Source of the DNA: Leptolyngbya sp. SIO1E4
GTDB lineage: Bacteria > Cyanobacteriota > Cyanobacteriia > Phormidesmidales > Phormidesmidaceae
Assembly (NCBI GenBank): GCA_010672825.2
Contig: JAAHFU020000004.1
Coordinates: 496,001 to 560,000 of the forward strand
Reading direction: 5' to 3'
DNA length: 64,000 bases
In this document: positions 31,599-40,408 of the stretch, one piece after another
Layout of the letters: each line of letters opens with the position of its first letter
Numbering within the stretch: the stretch's first letter is position 1
Position numbers and translations under genes: made by a program
The notes under the pieces: model-generated
Database searches by the model: none
What the model saw: only the letters and a program-made list of their open reading frames with translations
What the model was told of the DNA's origin: nothing

Positions 31599-31734
31599 AC
31601 TGGTTGACTCTGGTTACTCGCCTGATTATGTTAAGTCACGGCAGCCGCAAATGTCCTAAATTCCAGCTCCTGCTGGGTCATTTGCGGCTGGGCATACCGT
31701 TTAAGTTTTGAGTCACCACAGCTAGAAAATCCTT

Positions 31735-32433
31735 ATGTCTATTGCCGATATCCATCTCTACACGGCCTCCACGATGAATGGCTGGAAGCCTATTATTTTT
31801 CTCGAAGAAGCTGAGATTGAATACGAACTGACCTATATCGACTTTGGCAAAAAAGAACAGAAGTCGGAGTGGTATGAGCGGCTCAATCCCAATGGTCGTA
31901 TTCCTACGATTGTCGATCGCGGTAACGATGATTTTGTGGTTTTTGAGTCAGGAGCAATTCTTTGGTATTTGGCTGAGAAGTACCAGAAGTTTCTTCCCGC
32001 TGGCGCAAAGGCACGCTCGAAAACGCTGCAATGGTTGATGTTTCAAATGGCTGGCATTGGCCCTATGATGGGCCAGGCCATGTACTTCCAGCGCATTGCA
32101 GCCCCCAAGGGTAACGAAGATCGCTATGCGATTAATCGCTATGTGACCGAGTCCAGACGACTGTTGGAGGTGCTAGATAAACAACTCGCAGGCAAACCGT
32201 ATTTGCTGGGTGATGACTTCACCATTGTGGATATTGCGACGTATCCCTGGGCACGGTCTTACCCCTGGGCCAAGGTTTCGATAGAGGGTTTGGACAGCTT
32301 AAAAGCCTGGTTTGATCGCATGGATGCTCGTCCTGCTACCCAAAAGGCCGTCACTATTCCGAAACCTTTTCCTGCATTCTTCGGTAAAGGAGACGAAGCC
32401 ACCTCAGAAGCTGAAAATGCTGCTCGTTTTTAA
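31735..32433 (+). CDS. glutathione S-transferase family protein
   Basis: The 232-aa protein has the thioredoxin-fold N-terminal domain (residues ~5-85: STMNGWKPIIFLEEAEIEYE, ERLNPNGRIPTIVDR, ESGAILWYLAEKY) and the helical C-terminal domain ending with YLLGDDFTIVDIATYPWARS. This is close to YghU/Ure2-like GSTs. It likely conjugates or reduces electrophiles or peroxides. It is followed after 59 nt by an MdaB-like gene, probably in one operon. Confidence 0.92.
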   Translation: MSIADIHLYTASTMNGWKPIIFLEEAEIEYELTYIDFGKKEQKSEWYERLNPNGRIPTIVDRGNDDFVVFESGAILWYLAEKYQKFLPAGAKARSKTLQWLMFQMAGIGPMMGQAMYFQRIAAPKGNEDRYAINRYVTESRRLLEVLDKQLAGKPYLLGDDFTIVDIATYPWARSYPWAKVSIEGLDSLKAWFDRMDARPATQKAVTIPKPFPAFFGKGDEATSEAENAARF

Positions 32434-32492
32434 TGGCCTGAAGCTGCAGCCTTGCTCTACTCAAACAACTCAACCTTAAAGAGAATTCTACT

Positions 32493-33095
32493 GTGAAGAA
32501 CGTTTTTATCATCAATGCCCATGAAGCCTATCCTTTCTCCGAGGGAAAGCTCAATGCCACGTTGGTCGAGAAAGCCAAAACTAATCTGACCCAGAAAGGC
32601 TATGACGTCAGAATCACAACGATGAAAGAGGATTACGACGTCGAACAAGAGTTGGAAAAACATCAATGGGCTGATGCGTTGATTCTGCAAAGCCCCGTGA
32701 ATTGGATGGAAGTGCCTTGGAGCTTTAAGCGTTATATGGACACCGTTTACTCTGCCGGTATGAACGGACAGCTTTGTCAGGGCGACGGCAGAAGTCGCCC
32801 TGACCCTAGCCAGCAATATGGCACTGGGGGCACGCTAACGAATATCCAATACATGCTCTCCCTAACTTTGAATGCCCCTAAACAAGCCTTTGATGATCCA
32901 AATCAATGGTTTTTTGAAGGTAAGGGGTTAGACGATTTATTTTGGCCAATGCATTTGAACTTTAAGTTCTTTGGCATGCAACCAATGGCAACTTTTGCCT
33001 GTTTTGACGTGATGAAAAACCCCGATATCGAGAACGATTTTATTCGATTTGAAACTCATCTAAATCGGCACTTTAAGCCGCTGCCGTCAACCTAA
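32493..33095 (+). CDS. mdaB: MdaB-like NAD(P)H quinone reductase
   Basis: The 200-aa flavodoxin-fold protein begins (GTG start) [20 protein letters not shown], contains [23 protein letters not shown] and ends with the [14 protein letters not shown] region, all characteristic of MdaB (modulator of drug activity B). It reduces quinones by two electrons with FAD and NADPH. Pairing with a GST and a HxlR regulator points to quinone or electrophile detoxification. Confidence 0.88.
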   Translation: MKNVFIINAHEAYPFSEGKLNATLVEKAKTNLTQKGYDVRITTMKEDYDVEQELEKHQWADALILQSPVNWMEVPWSFKRYMDTVYSAGMNGQLCQGDGRSRPDPSQQYGTGGTLTNIQYMLSLTLNAPKQAFDDPNQWFFEGKGLDDLFWPMHLNFKFFGMQPMATFACFDVMKNPDIENDFIRFETHLNRHFKPLPST

Positions 33096-33168
33096 CCTAA
33101 TAGTTGTACGAGACAGTCAGGTTCATAGTCGCACTATGCTGATTCAAAAGCCAAAGGCAGGGTCAGTT

Positions 33169-33798
33169 TTAATCTCTGGAATCGGCGATCGCGAGTCTCA
33201 GCCCTAGCCCTACAAACAAACTGCCCGTAACCCAGCGCTGCACAGCGGCTAATCGAGGACGACGGCGGAGGGTTTGCCCCGCAGCGGCGACCAAGGCTGC
33301 AATGAGCGCTAGCCACAAGCTAGAAGTAGCGGCCACAATCACGCCTAGCTGGAGCGTCTGCAAGGCCAGACCAGCCGCCGGATCGATGAATTGGGGAATA
33401 AAGGCGAGAAAAAACAACGCGGCCTTAGGGTTGAGTAGATTCGTCAAAATTGCTTGCAAAAAGACTTTCAAAAGGCTGGCTCGTGAGGCCGTGGGCAGGG
33501 TGAAACTGCGATCGCGGCTGAGAATAGCCTGGATGCCAAGGTAGATCAGATAGGCGGCCCCTGCGTATTTGACGATATTGAAGGCCAGGGCCGAAGTCAT
33601 AAGCAGTGCCGAAAGGCCAACCGCAGCAGCGGTGGTGTGGCCCAGGTTGCCGACAAAAATACCCAGGGCGGAAACCATACCCGCCAGTCGTCCCTGCTCC
33701 AAACTACGGCCCAATACGTAAAACGTATCAGGGCCAGGAGTAACGGTAATGACAGCGACGGCGGCCAGAAAAAGAGAGAAGCTAGTGGGATCGGTCAT
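33169..33798 (-). CDS. LysE/RhtB family amino-acid exporter
   Basis: The 209-aa protein has about six membrane segments and the family start SLFLAAVAVITVTPGPDTFYVLGRS, with the PGPD motif, followed by GMVSALGIFVGNLGHTTAAA and NLLNPKAALFFLAFIPQFID. It likely exports an amino acid or related solute. It stands alone and convergent with the quinone reductase gene. Substrate cannot be told from sequence. Confidence 0.92.
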   Translation of the reverse strand: MTDPTSFSLFLAAVAVITVTPGPDTFYVLGRSLEQGRLAGMVSALGIFVGNLGHTTAAAVGLSALLMTSALAFNIVKYAGAAYLIYLGIQAILSRDRSFTLPTASRASLLKVFLQAILTNLLNPKAALFFLAFIPQFIDPAAGLALQTLQLGVIVAATSSLWLALIAALVAAAGQTLRRRPRLAAVQRWVTGSLFVGLGLRLAIADSRD

Positions 33799-33936
33799 AG
33801 CGAAGTGTAGAGAAAATCTGCTTGCTAGCCTAGCGCTCTACTACGTAGCACTGCGGTAGCAACAGAGTCCTTTGTTAAAGGCAATTTTGCTGCCAAGGAA
33901 ACGTACCCGACAAGCGCTGCATCTAAAACTCTACAG

Positions 33937-35016
33937 CTAATGTCGGCAGGCTTCTACAGTCTGCCCGCTTTCACCCGCCACTGTTTGGTACTCAAACTCC
34001 CAGCAAGCTTCTGAAGTCTGGCGATATAGAATTGCGCTCGTTGCTCCAGGCGTGGTTAAAGAATTGAAAGCCAACCGATACTCGCCGTTTTCATTTTCCT
34101 CAAAATCCGTGATCAGCGTTGAGACAGGCTCACCATAGCTGCCCCCAAACGGGCTGGGTGTGCGCTGTGCCAGTGCATCAAAGGAGCCCAGTTCTATTTG
34201 CAGTCCAGGGTCAAAAGATCCGTGATGGCACCCCACAACATAAGGCGGGGTTTTGGTGGTGAAATGCACAAACCCGCCCTCTGGTAACTGGAGCGCATTA
34301 CATTCATCCAGGGCTTCAGCGGGTAGGTAACTCAGATCGCTGTATCGACCCCGTCCATAATAGTCGTCCCCTCCTTCACCGAAATAGACGGGAGTGCCGT
34401 CCAGGCCAAAGGCAATCGGGAGTTCAGGATTATGCTCATCCATCAAACAAACTGGTGCGTAATGGTAGTGATAGTCTTCGCCTTGCCCGGCATGGCCGCC
34501 ACACTGGTCTAATTCGCCCTGAACAACGGTGTCATTACGCTGCTCGTAGTTCTCTAGCGACGTTGAAACATCCGGTCGGCGCTCGTAATGAAAAATGGGC
34601 ACCCCATCAACTGCCACCGCGATGGGGCCACGCGCGCTGGCTTCAATAGGTTCATCTAGCCAGGACGGGGAAAGGGGAATCCGCCAATCGTAATCGTAGG
34701 GAATCGGAACTCGTTGGATCCAGGTTGTGATGCCGACCATCGGGCGATCTTCGCGACTCCCAGACGTCAAATCAGGAAGACCTGTCGCGGTCACCTCAAG
34801 GAAGTCAGCCGTACAATTAACGGTCTCGGGATCGAGGTGTAGCTCAAAAGCCGCTTCATAGGGTGGGCAGTCTGTTGTAGTTGGCGAACGTTGCGCCAAA
34901 TTGATTGGCAAACTTTGCCCCACACTAGTGCAGCCCCAGATCAGAAGCACCATGGCGATCGTCAGCTTGGCTGCCCGCAAAGCCCGACGGATCTGTTTAT
35001 TGTGTTGCACTGGCAT
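33937..35016 (-). CDS. YHYH-domain secreted lipoprotein
   Basis: Starting at the ATG at 35016, which has AGGAG upstream, the 359-aa protein has a hydrophobic leader (LTIAMVLLIWGC) with a lipobox-like LIWGC. The YHYH domain (PF14240-type) spans roughly residues 100-270: EDYHYHYAPVCLM, FGLDGTPVYFGEGGDD, DECNALQLPEGGFVHFTT. The function of the YHYH family is unknown, but the His/Tyr motif may bind metal. The start lies within the 3' end of the CDF gene (20-base overlap), so the two are coupled. Confidence 0.85.
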   Translation of the reverse strand: MPVQHNKQIRRALRAAKLTIAMVLLIWGCTSVGQSLPINLAQRSPTTTDCPPYEAAFELHLDPETVNCTADFLEVTATGLPDLTSGSREDRPMVGITTWIQRVPIPYDYDWRIPLSPSWLDEPIEASARGPIAVAVDGVPIFHYERRPDVSTSLENYEQRNDTVVQGELDQCGGHAGQGEDYHYHYAPVCLMDEHNPELPIAFGLDGTPVYFGEGGDDYYGRGRYSDLSYLPAEALDECNALQLPEGGFVHFTTKTPPYVVGCHHGSFDPGLQIELGSFDALAQRTPSPFGGSYGEPVSTLITDFEENENGEYRLAFNSLTTPGATSAILYRQTSEACWEFEYQTVAGESGQTVEACRH

Positions 35017-36031
35017 TATCAATCTCCTGAGTACCAGGTACGGCTCTAACCACGGTTAAACCGAGATAAGGCACATGGGCTTTCAGTTGTTCTTCTACGG
35101 TATTCGTAATCGCTTGAGTTTCCTGCAGAGAAAGGTTAGGCGGTAGCCTCATGTCCATCGCCACATGGAGCCGATGCCCTAGCCAGCGAGTTCGCAGATT
35201 GGCGATACGGCCAACGCCACGCTCCGCGATCGCTTCAGCTTCAATTTCAGGCACATGACTGATGGCATGGTGGAGCGCGTCTAGTACCTCTGGTTCCACG
35301 CCATCGAGCAAGCGACTCAGAATCGTCTGTCCCGATTCCCAAACAATTTTGAGCAACACGGCTGCGATCGCTAAACCAATCACCGGATCAGCCCAGGAAT
35401 AGCCCAAACTAACACCTGCGGCACTGAGTAATACCGCCAGACTGACCAACCCATCTGCCATCGCGTGGTAGCCATCGGCTATCAGGGCCGCACTGTTGAT
35501 TTCCCGCCCTACCCGAACGCGGAAAACCGCCACAATTTCGTTACCGATGAAGCCGACGAAGCCAGCGATGGCTAAGGCTCCCAAATGATGCAGGGGCTGA
35601 GGATGGTAAAAGCGCTCTACAGACTCATAGGCAGTAATGATTGCACTCAACAAGATGATCGCCACAATCACGACCCCTGCCAAGTCTTCCAATCGAGCAA
35701 AGCCATAGGAAAATCTGGGTGTGGGCTTGCGTCGGGAGACTAGGAACGTCACACCCAAAGGCACGGCGGTCATGGCATCCCCGACGTTATGAATCATATC
35801 GGCCAGGAGAGCAACACTACCCGAAAGCCAAAATATCGCCGCCTGCATAATGGCCGTGAGCAGCAAGCCCACTAAAGACCATTTCACAGCCCAGATTCCT
35901 CGGGCAGAACTCGCGATTTCCGGGTCGATGACCCCGTGGGTATGGGTACAGTCGCCATGATGATGGGGGTGAGGCTCCACCTTGAGTCTGGTGAGTTGAG
36001 GCACATCAATAGAACTAAAAAGTTGTGTCAT
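34997..36031 (-). CDS. cation diffusion facilitator (zinc/cobalt-type exporter)
   Basis: The 344-aa protein has a His-rich N-terminus (HPHHHGDCTHTHG), about six membrane segments and both CDF metal-site patterns: LADMIHNVGDAMTA in TM2 and DGYHAMADGLVSLAV in TM5. The cytoplasmic C-terminal domain runs from ~250 (VLDALHHAISHVPEIE, LGHRLHVAMDMRLPP). It should export Zn, Co or similar divalent cations by proton antiport. It is translationally coupled to a YHYH lipoprotein. Confidence 0.93.
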   Translation of the reverse strand: MTQLFSSIDVPQLTRLKVEPHPHHHGDCTHTHGVIDPEIASSARGIWAVKWSLVGLLLTAIMQAAIFWLSGSVALLADMIHNVGDAMTAVPLGVTFLVSRRKPTPRFSYGFARLEDLAGVVIVAIILLSAIITAYESVERFYHPQPLHHLGALAIAGFVGFIGNEIVAVFRVRVGREINSAALIADGYHAMADGLVSLAVLLSAAGVSLGYSWADPVIGLAIAAVLLKIVWESGQTILSRLLDGVEPEVLDALHHAISHVPEIEAEAIAERGVGRIANLRTRWLGHRLHVAMDMRLPPNLSLQETQAITNTVEEQLKAHVPYLGLTVVRAVPGTQEIDNASATQ

Positions 36032-36131
36032 AGTACTTGTTGAAACAGGACATTCATCTAGGCGCTGTCATCCGGTAGCGGTCAAGTCATTATGTGGGGA
36101 GCGTTTCAGCCTGTCCGAGTAGGATCCCCCT

Positions 36132-37418
36132 TTATCGGTTGGGGCTCGGTGGCAGCGCCTCCCTCAAATCAGCTTCGTCAATACCTAACTCCCTGGCTAC
36201 TTCAAAGAGATCGGCCTGGCGTCCCCCAGCCGCTTGGATGGCCTGACTGAGCGCTGCTTCAGAGACGCCAAGTTGCGCTGCGGCCTCAGAAAAATCGGGT
36301 GCCGTATTCCCTTGAGGTGGACCGCCATCCTCAGACGGCCCACCAGAGGGTGGTGGGCCTGGCCGTGCCGACGGATCGGGCGTTCCCTTTACGCAGCGCT
36401 GCACGAAGGGGTAAGCGTCGGTCACGTAGTAGTGATAAATGCCTTGCGGGAATTCCGGCGTCACCGCAAAACGGCCATTACATTCGTCAAGGTCACCAGA
36501 CCCTTCAACATATTCATAGTCTTGGGAAAACGTACCCATGGGTATGAGGTCGACACTGGGACGATCCGGATCTGGCGTGGCTTTCAATTGATAGCTAGGT
36601 TCCATCGCCTGCAAGGCACTTGTGCTAGATTCGGGAGCGCTGTAGCCATACCGCGCATAGAGCGGAAACCCATCTACCGCCCAACCAATGAGCTGCATCG
36701 ATTCGCCAGCCAAATTCTGTTCCGATAGCATGCCTTCGGGCATACCGTGATAGTGATAGACCCCACCCCGCTGCACATGGGCGTGATTAGCATCTTCACC
36801 AAAGTCAAAGGTCGATTGGCCTAGCGCTTCCATTGTCCATTCCCCAGTGCTACCAGGTCTCAAACTGCACTCAGACACATCGGTGATATTGGAGGCACAC
36901 CGCCCACCCGTCCCAGGATTAAACTTCACCCCGTTCAGTGCATAGGCCGGGTTTATACTCCGCTGACCAGCGCCCGTATGCGCAACAGAATTCAGCGGCA
37001 TCGCGACATTAACTTCGTGGGCCGTAATGGGGTTACGCTCTCCCACGAACTGTGCATCCGTTTGATGATTCGGCACCCCATTGGCAACCAGCTGCCGCTG
37101 CCCATCAGCACAAGACCACTGGGCCTCACTTTGCAGACTCAATTGCTCGTTCAGCACATTGGTGCTGGCATCGCACAGGACGCCCGATGTGTCGGCCTCG
37201 GTGGATGCAATGGGTTCCCCTAAGTCACCTTCTGGCCGATCGCCCCCCGGCCTGCCTCCGGGGAAACCGCCTTCGGGTGGGCCACTTTCGGGCCTGCTTT
37301 GGGCCACTTCTTGAGTCAGGCTTTCGTGACCCTGCTGGGCCATCGGACTATGTAATCCGAATGCCAGCACCGCGATCGCAACGCCCAATGCAAGAGCGAT
37401 TAGTCCTACTTTTTTCAT
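36132..37418 (-). CDS. YHYH-domain secreted protein with C-terminal LGVSE repeats
   Basis: The ATG at 37418 opens with a signal peptide (KKVGLIALALGVAIAVLAFGL), giving 428 aa. A Gly/Pro/Glu-rich linker follows, then a YHYH domain with GGVYHYHGMPEGML, AVDGFPLYARYGYS and DECNGRFAVTPEFPQGIYHY. The last ~55 residues are two helical repeats (FSEAAAQLGVSEAALSQAI, LFEVARELGIDEADLREAL) also found four times in the protein at 38961. It is upstream of the CDF/YHYH pair on the same strand. Confidence 0.85.
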   Translation of the reverse strand: MKKVGLIALALGVAIAVLAFGLHSPMAQQGHESLTQEVAQSRPESGPPEGGFPGGRPGGDRPEGDLGEPIASTEADTSGVLCDASTNVLNEQLSLQSEAQWSCADGQRQLVANGVPNHQTDAQFVGERNPITAHEVNVAMPLNSVAHTGAGQRSINPAYALNGVKFNPGTGGRCASNITDVSECSLRPGSTGEWTMEALGQSTFDFGEDANHAHVQRGGVYHYHGMPEGMLSEQNLAGESMQLIGWAVDGFPLYARYGYSAPESSTSALQAMEPSYQLKATPDPDRPSVDLIPMGTFSQDYEYVEGSGDLDECNGRFAVTPEFPQGIYHYYVTDAYPFVQRCVKGTPDPSARPGPPPSGGPSEDGGPPQGNTAPDFSEAAAQLGVSEAALSQAIQAAGGRQADLFEVARELGIDEADLREALPPSPNR

Positions 37419-38152
37419 GGATATAGCTCCAGTCAAAGAAAACGCTAAATAGCGCAAATAAGCTTGTGTTTCATGAGTGATTTCCAGCCAAATTGTTAGC
37501 TATTTACACCGCTGCAAAGAGATTACTCAACTGTTTTTCTGGCCAGCGCTAAATTGTCCAAAACTAGATTAGAGGACCAGATAAACTGAGCATTAGCGCC
37601 GATAAAAACGTCGGAAAAATTGGTGTAGCTAGGTTTATTATTGACGCCAACCATTGCATTGGAATAGGTTATAGCCTGGGGTCAATCAGCGTCATTAAAA
37701 CTATCGGAAAACCAGTTTTTAGGAACTGGATAGTGCAGTGAATAGCAAGATTCATCACAGTTTGGATTTTCTGCATTAGCATCAGAAGAATCGTGCACAT
37801 TACCGACTTCTCTGACACTATCTGGTTTTAAGTACGTCGCCACAAATATCACTCATACTTTTCAGATCGCAGTGAAGCGAAGCGAAATCGAGATATCTCG
37901 GTGCATTGCGTGAGATTGAGATTTCTCCTTTCGGTCGAAATGACATCTTTGAAATACTTACGGCAACCTACTTGTCGACATGACCACCTTCCAGGTGTCT
38001 GCAACATGGCCCAAACGTTTTCTGCATCACTTAGGGGAGTTAGGTCCCGACTTTAACCAGGAAATGTCAGTGGAGGCAGAAGGCAAGAGCACTGGATTCT
38101 GTCTCCTGATTCCTTAATTAGCTGGAGTTTGCCGACTTAAACAGCCGCAGTT
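37419..38152. other. 734-nt gap with dispersed repeat sequence
   Basis: The 37868-37950 part (AGCGAAGCGAAATCGAGATA and GTCGAAATGAC) looks like a dispersed inverted repeat common in cyanobacterial genomes. A 45-codon plus-strand frame at 37980-38117 (starts MTTFQVSATWPKRFLHHLG) is possible but unsupported. The left part should contain the promoter of the YHYH gene. Confidence 0.4.
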
Positions 38153-38350
38153 TTAATTAATCACCCAGTAACCATGGTTACGCCAATATTGTTCTTGCAG
38201 GGCTGTGTCTAATTGGGCCGTTGTAATGTAGCCCTCGCGAACAAACAATCGGCCCAATGGCTTTATTTGCTGAGCCTGTAGGTGCAACGTCTCTTCTAGC
38301 TCTGAAACAGAAATGGCTCCTTGCTGGACTAGAATTTGTCCTAGTTTCAT
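38153..38350 (-). CDS. small MshEN/T2SSE-N-like domain protein
   Basis: The ATG at 38350 has GAGGGTG upstream and gives 65 aa: KLGQILVQQGAISVSELEET and LGRLFVREGYITTAQLDTAL with ALQEQ. This is the two-unit motif of MshEN-type domains found at the N-terminus of type II secretion and pilus ATPases, some of which bind cyclic-di-GMP. Here it stands alone. The frame extends upstream to 38512, but that part has no recognisable content. Confidence 0.7.
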   Translation of the reverse strand: MKLGQILVQQGAISVSELEETLHLQAQQIKPLGRLFVREGYITTAQLDTALQEQYWRNHGYWVIN

Positions 38351-38614
38351 GATTACACCCTCATGGCTGACAGGGATTGGTAATTTAACCTGTGTGATGA
38401 TCGCTGTCGGAGTGAGCCAATGGGCATCGGCTATCAGTGTCATCGTGATCATTCGGTCGTGATCACCATCAAAGGCTAGTGGTTTTATCTGTGGCGCGCT
38501 GTCGATGCCCATTGGCCGGTCCTTGAATTGTGATGCGGCGCTACCGTGACGCTCACCTGTGACTTTGTGCCTAATTCCAAAAGTGGTGAGTTAGGCCGAC
38601 AATCCTTTTGGGGT

Positions 38615-38893
38615 CTAAATTCGGATCTCAATGTCCAGGGAAACGTCGGAGGGTTCTGGTCTGTTGCTTTGGCGATTCTCGGTTTGTCTAACGGGTGGTT
38701 TAGGTGCTGGTTCCGGTACTGGCTGCGGTGGTACTGGTGGCCGCTGCACTCGTTGAGCGGTCACAACATGACGCGGTCTTTCTGCTTCGTCACGGGCTTG
38801 GGCGCTGGTAGCTGCAGTTGCGATAAAACCTGTGCAAGCAACACCGACTAATGTTGCGGACAAAAAGGCTCTGGCTGTTTGATTGAGTTTCAT
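38615..38893 (-). CDS. secreted Pro-rich small protein
   Basis: The 92-aa protein has a signal peptide (FLSATLVGVACTGFIATAAT then SAQA) and a mature part rich in Pro, Arg and Gln (RPPVPPQPVPEPAPKPPVRQ). An AGGAGT site lies before the ATG. No family recognised. It belongs to the group of secreted proteins next to the metal-type two-component system. Confidence 0.65.
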   Translation of the reverse strand: MKLNQTARAFLSATLVGVACTGFIATAATSAQARDEAERPRHVVTAQRVQRPPVPPQPVPEPAPKPPVRQTENRQSNRPEPSDVSLDIEIRI

Positions 38894-38960
38894 TTTTCAA
38901 CTCCTAAAGTTTGAAGTGTGATGTTTTGAACTTCTTTGCCAAGGGTTTAACCTGTAGTGC

Positions 38961-39539
38961 TTACTCAGGGCGATCGCCCTGTGGCGTAGGAATTCCTAAG
39001 GCGTCGATTAGCTGCACTTCGCTGACCCCTAGTTGACTGGCCGCACTAGCAATGTCTAGCTGGAGACGTTGCCTATCAGGGCTGTTGGCCGGAATCCCCA
39101 GGGCCGTTCTGAGGTCTGTTTCGGTCACCTCCAACTCAGCCGCCGCCGTCGCTAAATCGGGTCGCCCTCCCCGCATGGTCTGCCCGTCAGAGTCAGGCGA
39201 AACACCCAGAGCCGCCTGCAAATCCGCTTCGCTGACGCCTAGCTGGTTTGCCGCCGCCGCCAGGTCAGGTCGGGGACGCTCGGGCGGGGCTTCCGGCAAG
39301 CCTAGAGCGCCTTTTAGCTCCGCTTCGCTCGTGCCGAGCGTGGCGGCTGCCGCTGCAAAGTCAATGTGGTGGTGGCGGTGGCCCGGAGACCCCTCTGCGG
39401 GTTGAGGCGATGCTTGGGCAATCGCTGCAGACCGGGCTGAATCAGGCTGCTGGGTACTGCTGAGACCGGCGTGGCCCAGTAGGCCTAGCGTCGCTACTGA
39501 AGCAAATACGGCCGCGTAGTGTGATCGGCTGAATTTCAT
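38961..39539 (-). CDS. secreted His-containing protein with four LGVSE helical repeats
   Basis: The 192-aa protein has a signal peptide (YAAVFASVATLGLLGHAGL) and a HRHHH cluster before four repeats of about 40 residues: FAAAAATLGTSEAELKGALG, LAAAANQLGVSEADLQAALG, LATAAAELEVTETDLRTALG and IASAASQLGVSEVQLIDALG, separated by Pro-rich linkers. The repeats are amphipathic helix pairs of unknown function. Divergent from the two-component system, it is a good candidate for a target of that system. Confidence 0.8.
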   Translation of the reverse strand: MKFSRSHYAAVFASVATLGLLGHAGLSSTQQPDSARSAAIAQASPQPAEGSPGHRHHHIDFAAAAATLGTSEAELKGALGLPEAPPERPRPDLAAAANQLGVSEADLQAALGVSPDSDGQTMRGGRPDLATAAAELEVTETDLRTALGIPANSPDRQRLQLDIASAASQLGVSEVQLIDALGIPTPQGDRPE

Positions 39540-39724
39540 GGTGAGTTATCTCCAAGTCAGGTTAGTTAAGGGGTTAAGCCCGAACTGTTTCTATTAAGCA
39601 GGTCAAAAATTACAGCACGGCCCTGCTTTGAATTACAGTTTTGTAATCCGGATACGGTTGAGCTTTTGGTGCCTAAGCTTTGTAATTTAAGAAAGTCGCT
39701 AGGGCCTGAGCCACCGATTGAGCG

Positions 39725-40408
39725 ATGCGCGTTTTGTTTGTAGAAGACGAACCCAAAATTGCTAACTTTGTTCGAACTGGCCTAGCAGAGCAGGGATTTG
39801 TCGTGGATTACTGTGAAAACGGCAACGAGGCGCTAGCGCTAGCGTTAGATCAAGATTACGACGTGTTAGTGCTCGACATTATGGTGCCGGGAAAAGACGG
39901 ACTAGCGATTCTTAAACAGCTACGACAGTCTGGACGGAGCACGCCCGTAATTTTGGTGACGGCCCGCGGTGAGCTAGACGACCGACTAACGGGGCTCAAC
40001 CTGGGGGCCGATGACTACATCACCAAACCCTTTTTTGTCGAAGAGTTGGTGGCTCGCATCCACGCGGTAGTGCGGCGTAGCGTGGGTGAACGACAGAATC
40101 TGCTGACAGTGGCAGATCTAAAGCTAGACCGGATTACCCGCGAGGTGAGCTGTCAGGGACACACGATAGAGCTGACCACGCGCGAGTTTAACTTGCTGGA
40201 ATATCTAATGCGATCGCCCGGTCGCGTTTTCACCCGGACTCAAATTCTAGAGCACGTATGGGGCTATGACTTCAACCCTGGCACCAACGTGGTAGACGTG
40301 TGCATTCAGCGGCTGCGTAAGAAAATTGACGGCGCGGGTGAGCCTAGCCACATTGAGAATGTGCGCGGTGTCGGCTATCGGTTTCGGGCGTCTGAGGCAG
40401 CGCCGTGA
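39725..40408 (+). CDS. OmpR/PhoB-family response regulator
   Basis: The 227-aa protein has a receiver domain with the acidic pocket (VEDEP) and phospho-acceptor Asp51 (LVLDIMVPGKDG), Thr/Lys switch residues (VTARG, ITKPF), then a winged-helix domain from ~130 ending with the VGYRF motif. It is close to the QseB/CopR/CusR group that answers to metals or envelope stress. It overlaps the kinase gene by 4 bases (GTGA). Confidence 0.95.
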   Translation: MRVLFVEDEPKIANFVRTGLAEQGFVVDYCENGNEALALALDQDYDVLVLDIMVPGKDGLAILKQLRQSGRSTPVILVTARGELDDRLTGLNLGADDYITKPFFVEELVARIHAVVRRSVGERQNLLTVADLKLDRITREVSCQGHTIELTTREFNLLEYLMRSPGRVFTRTQILEHVWGYDFNPGTNVVDVCIQRLRKKIDGAGEPSHIENVRGVGYRFRASEAAP

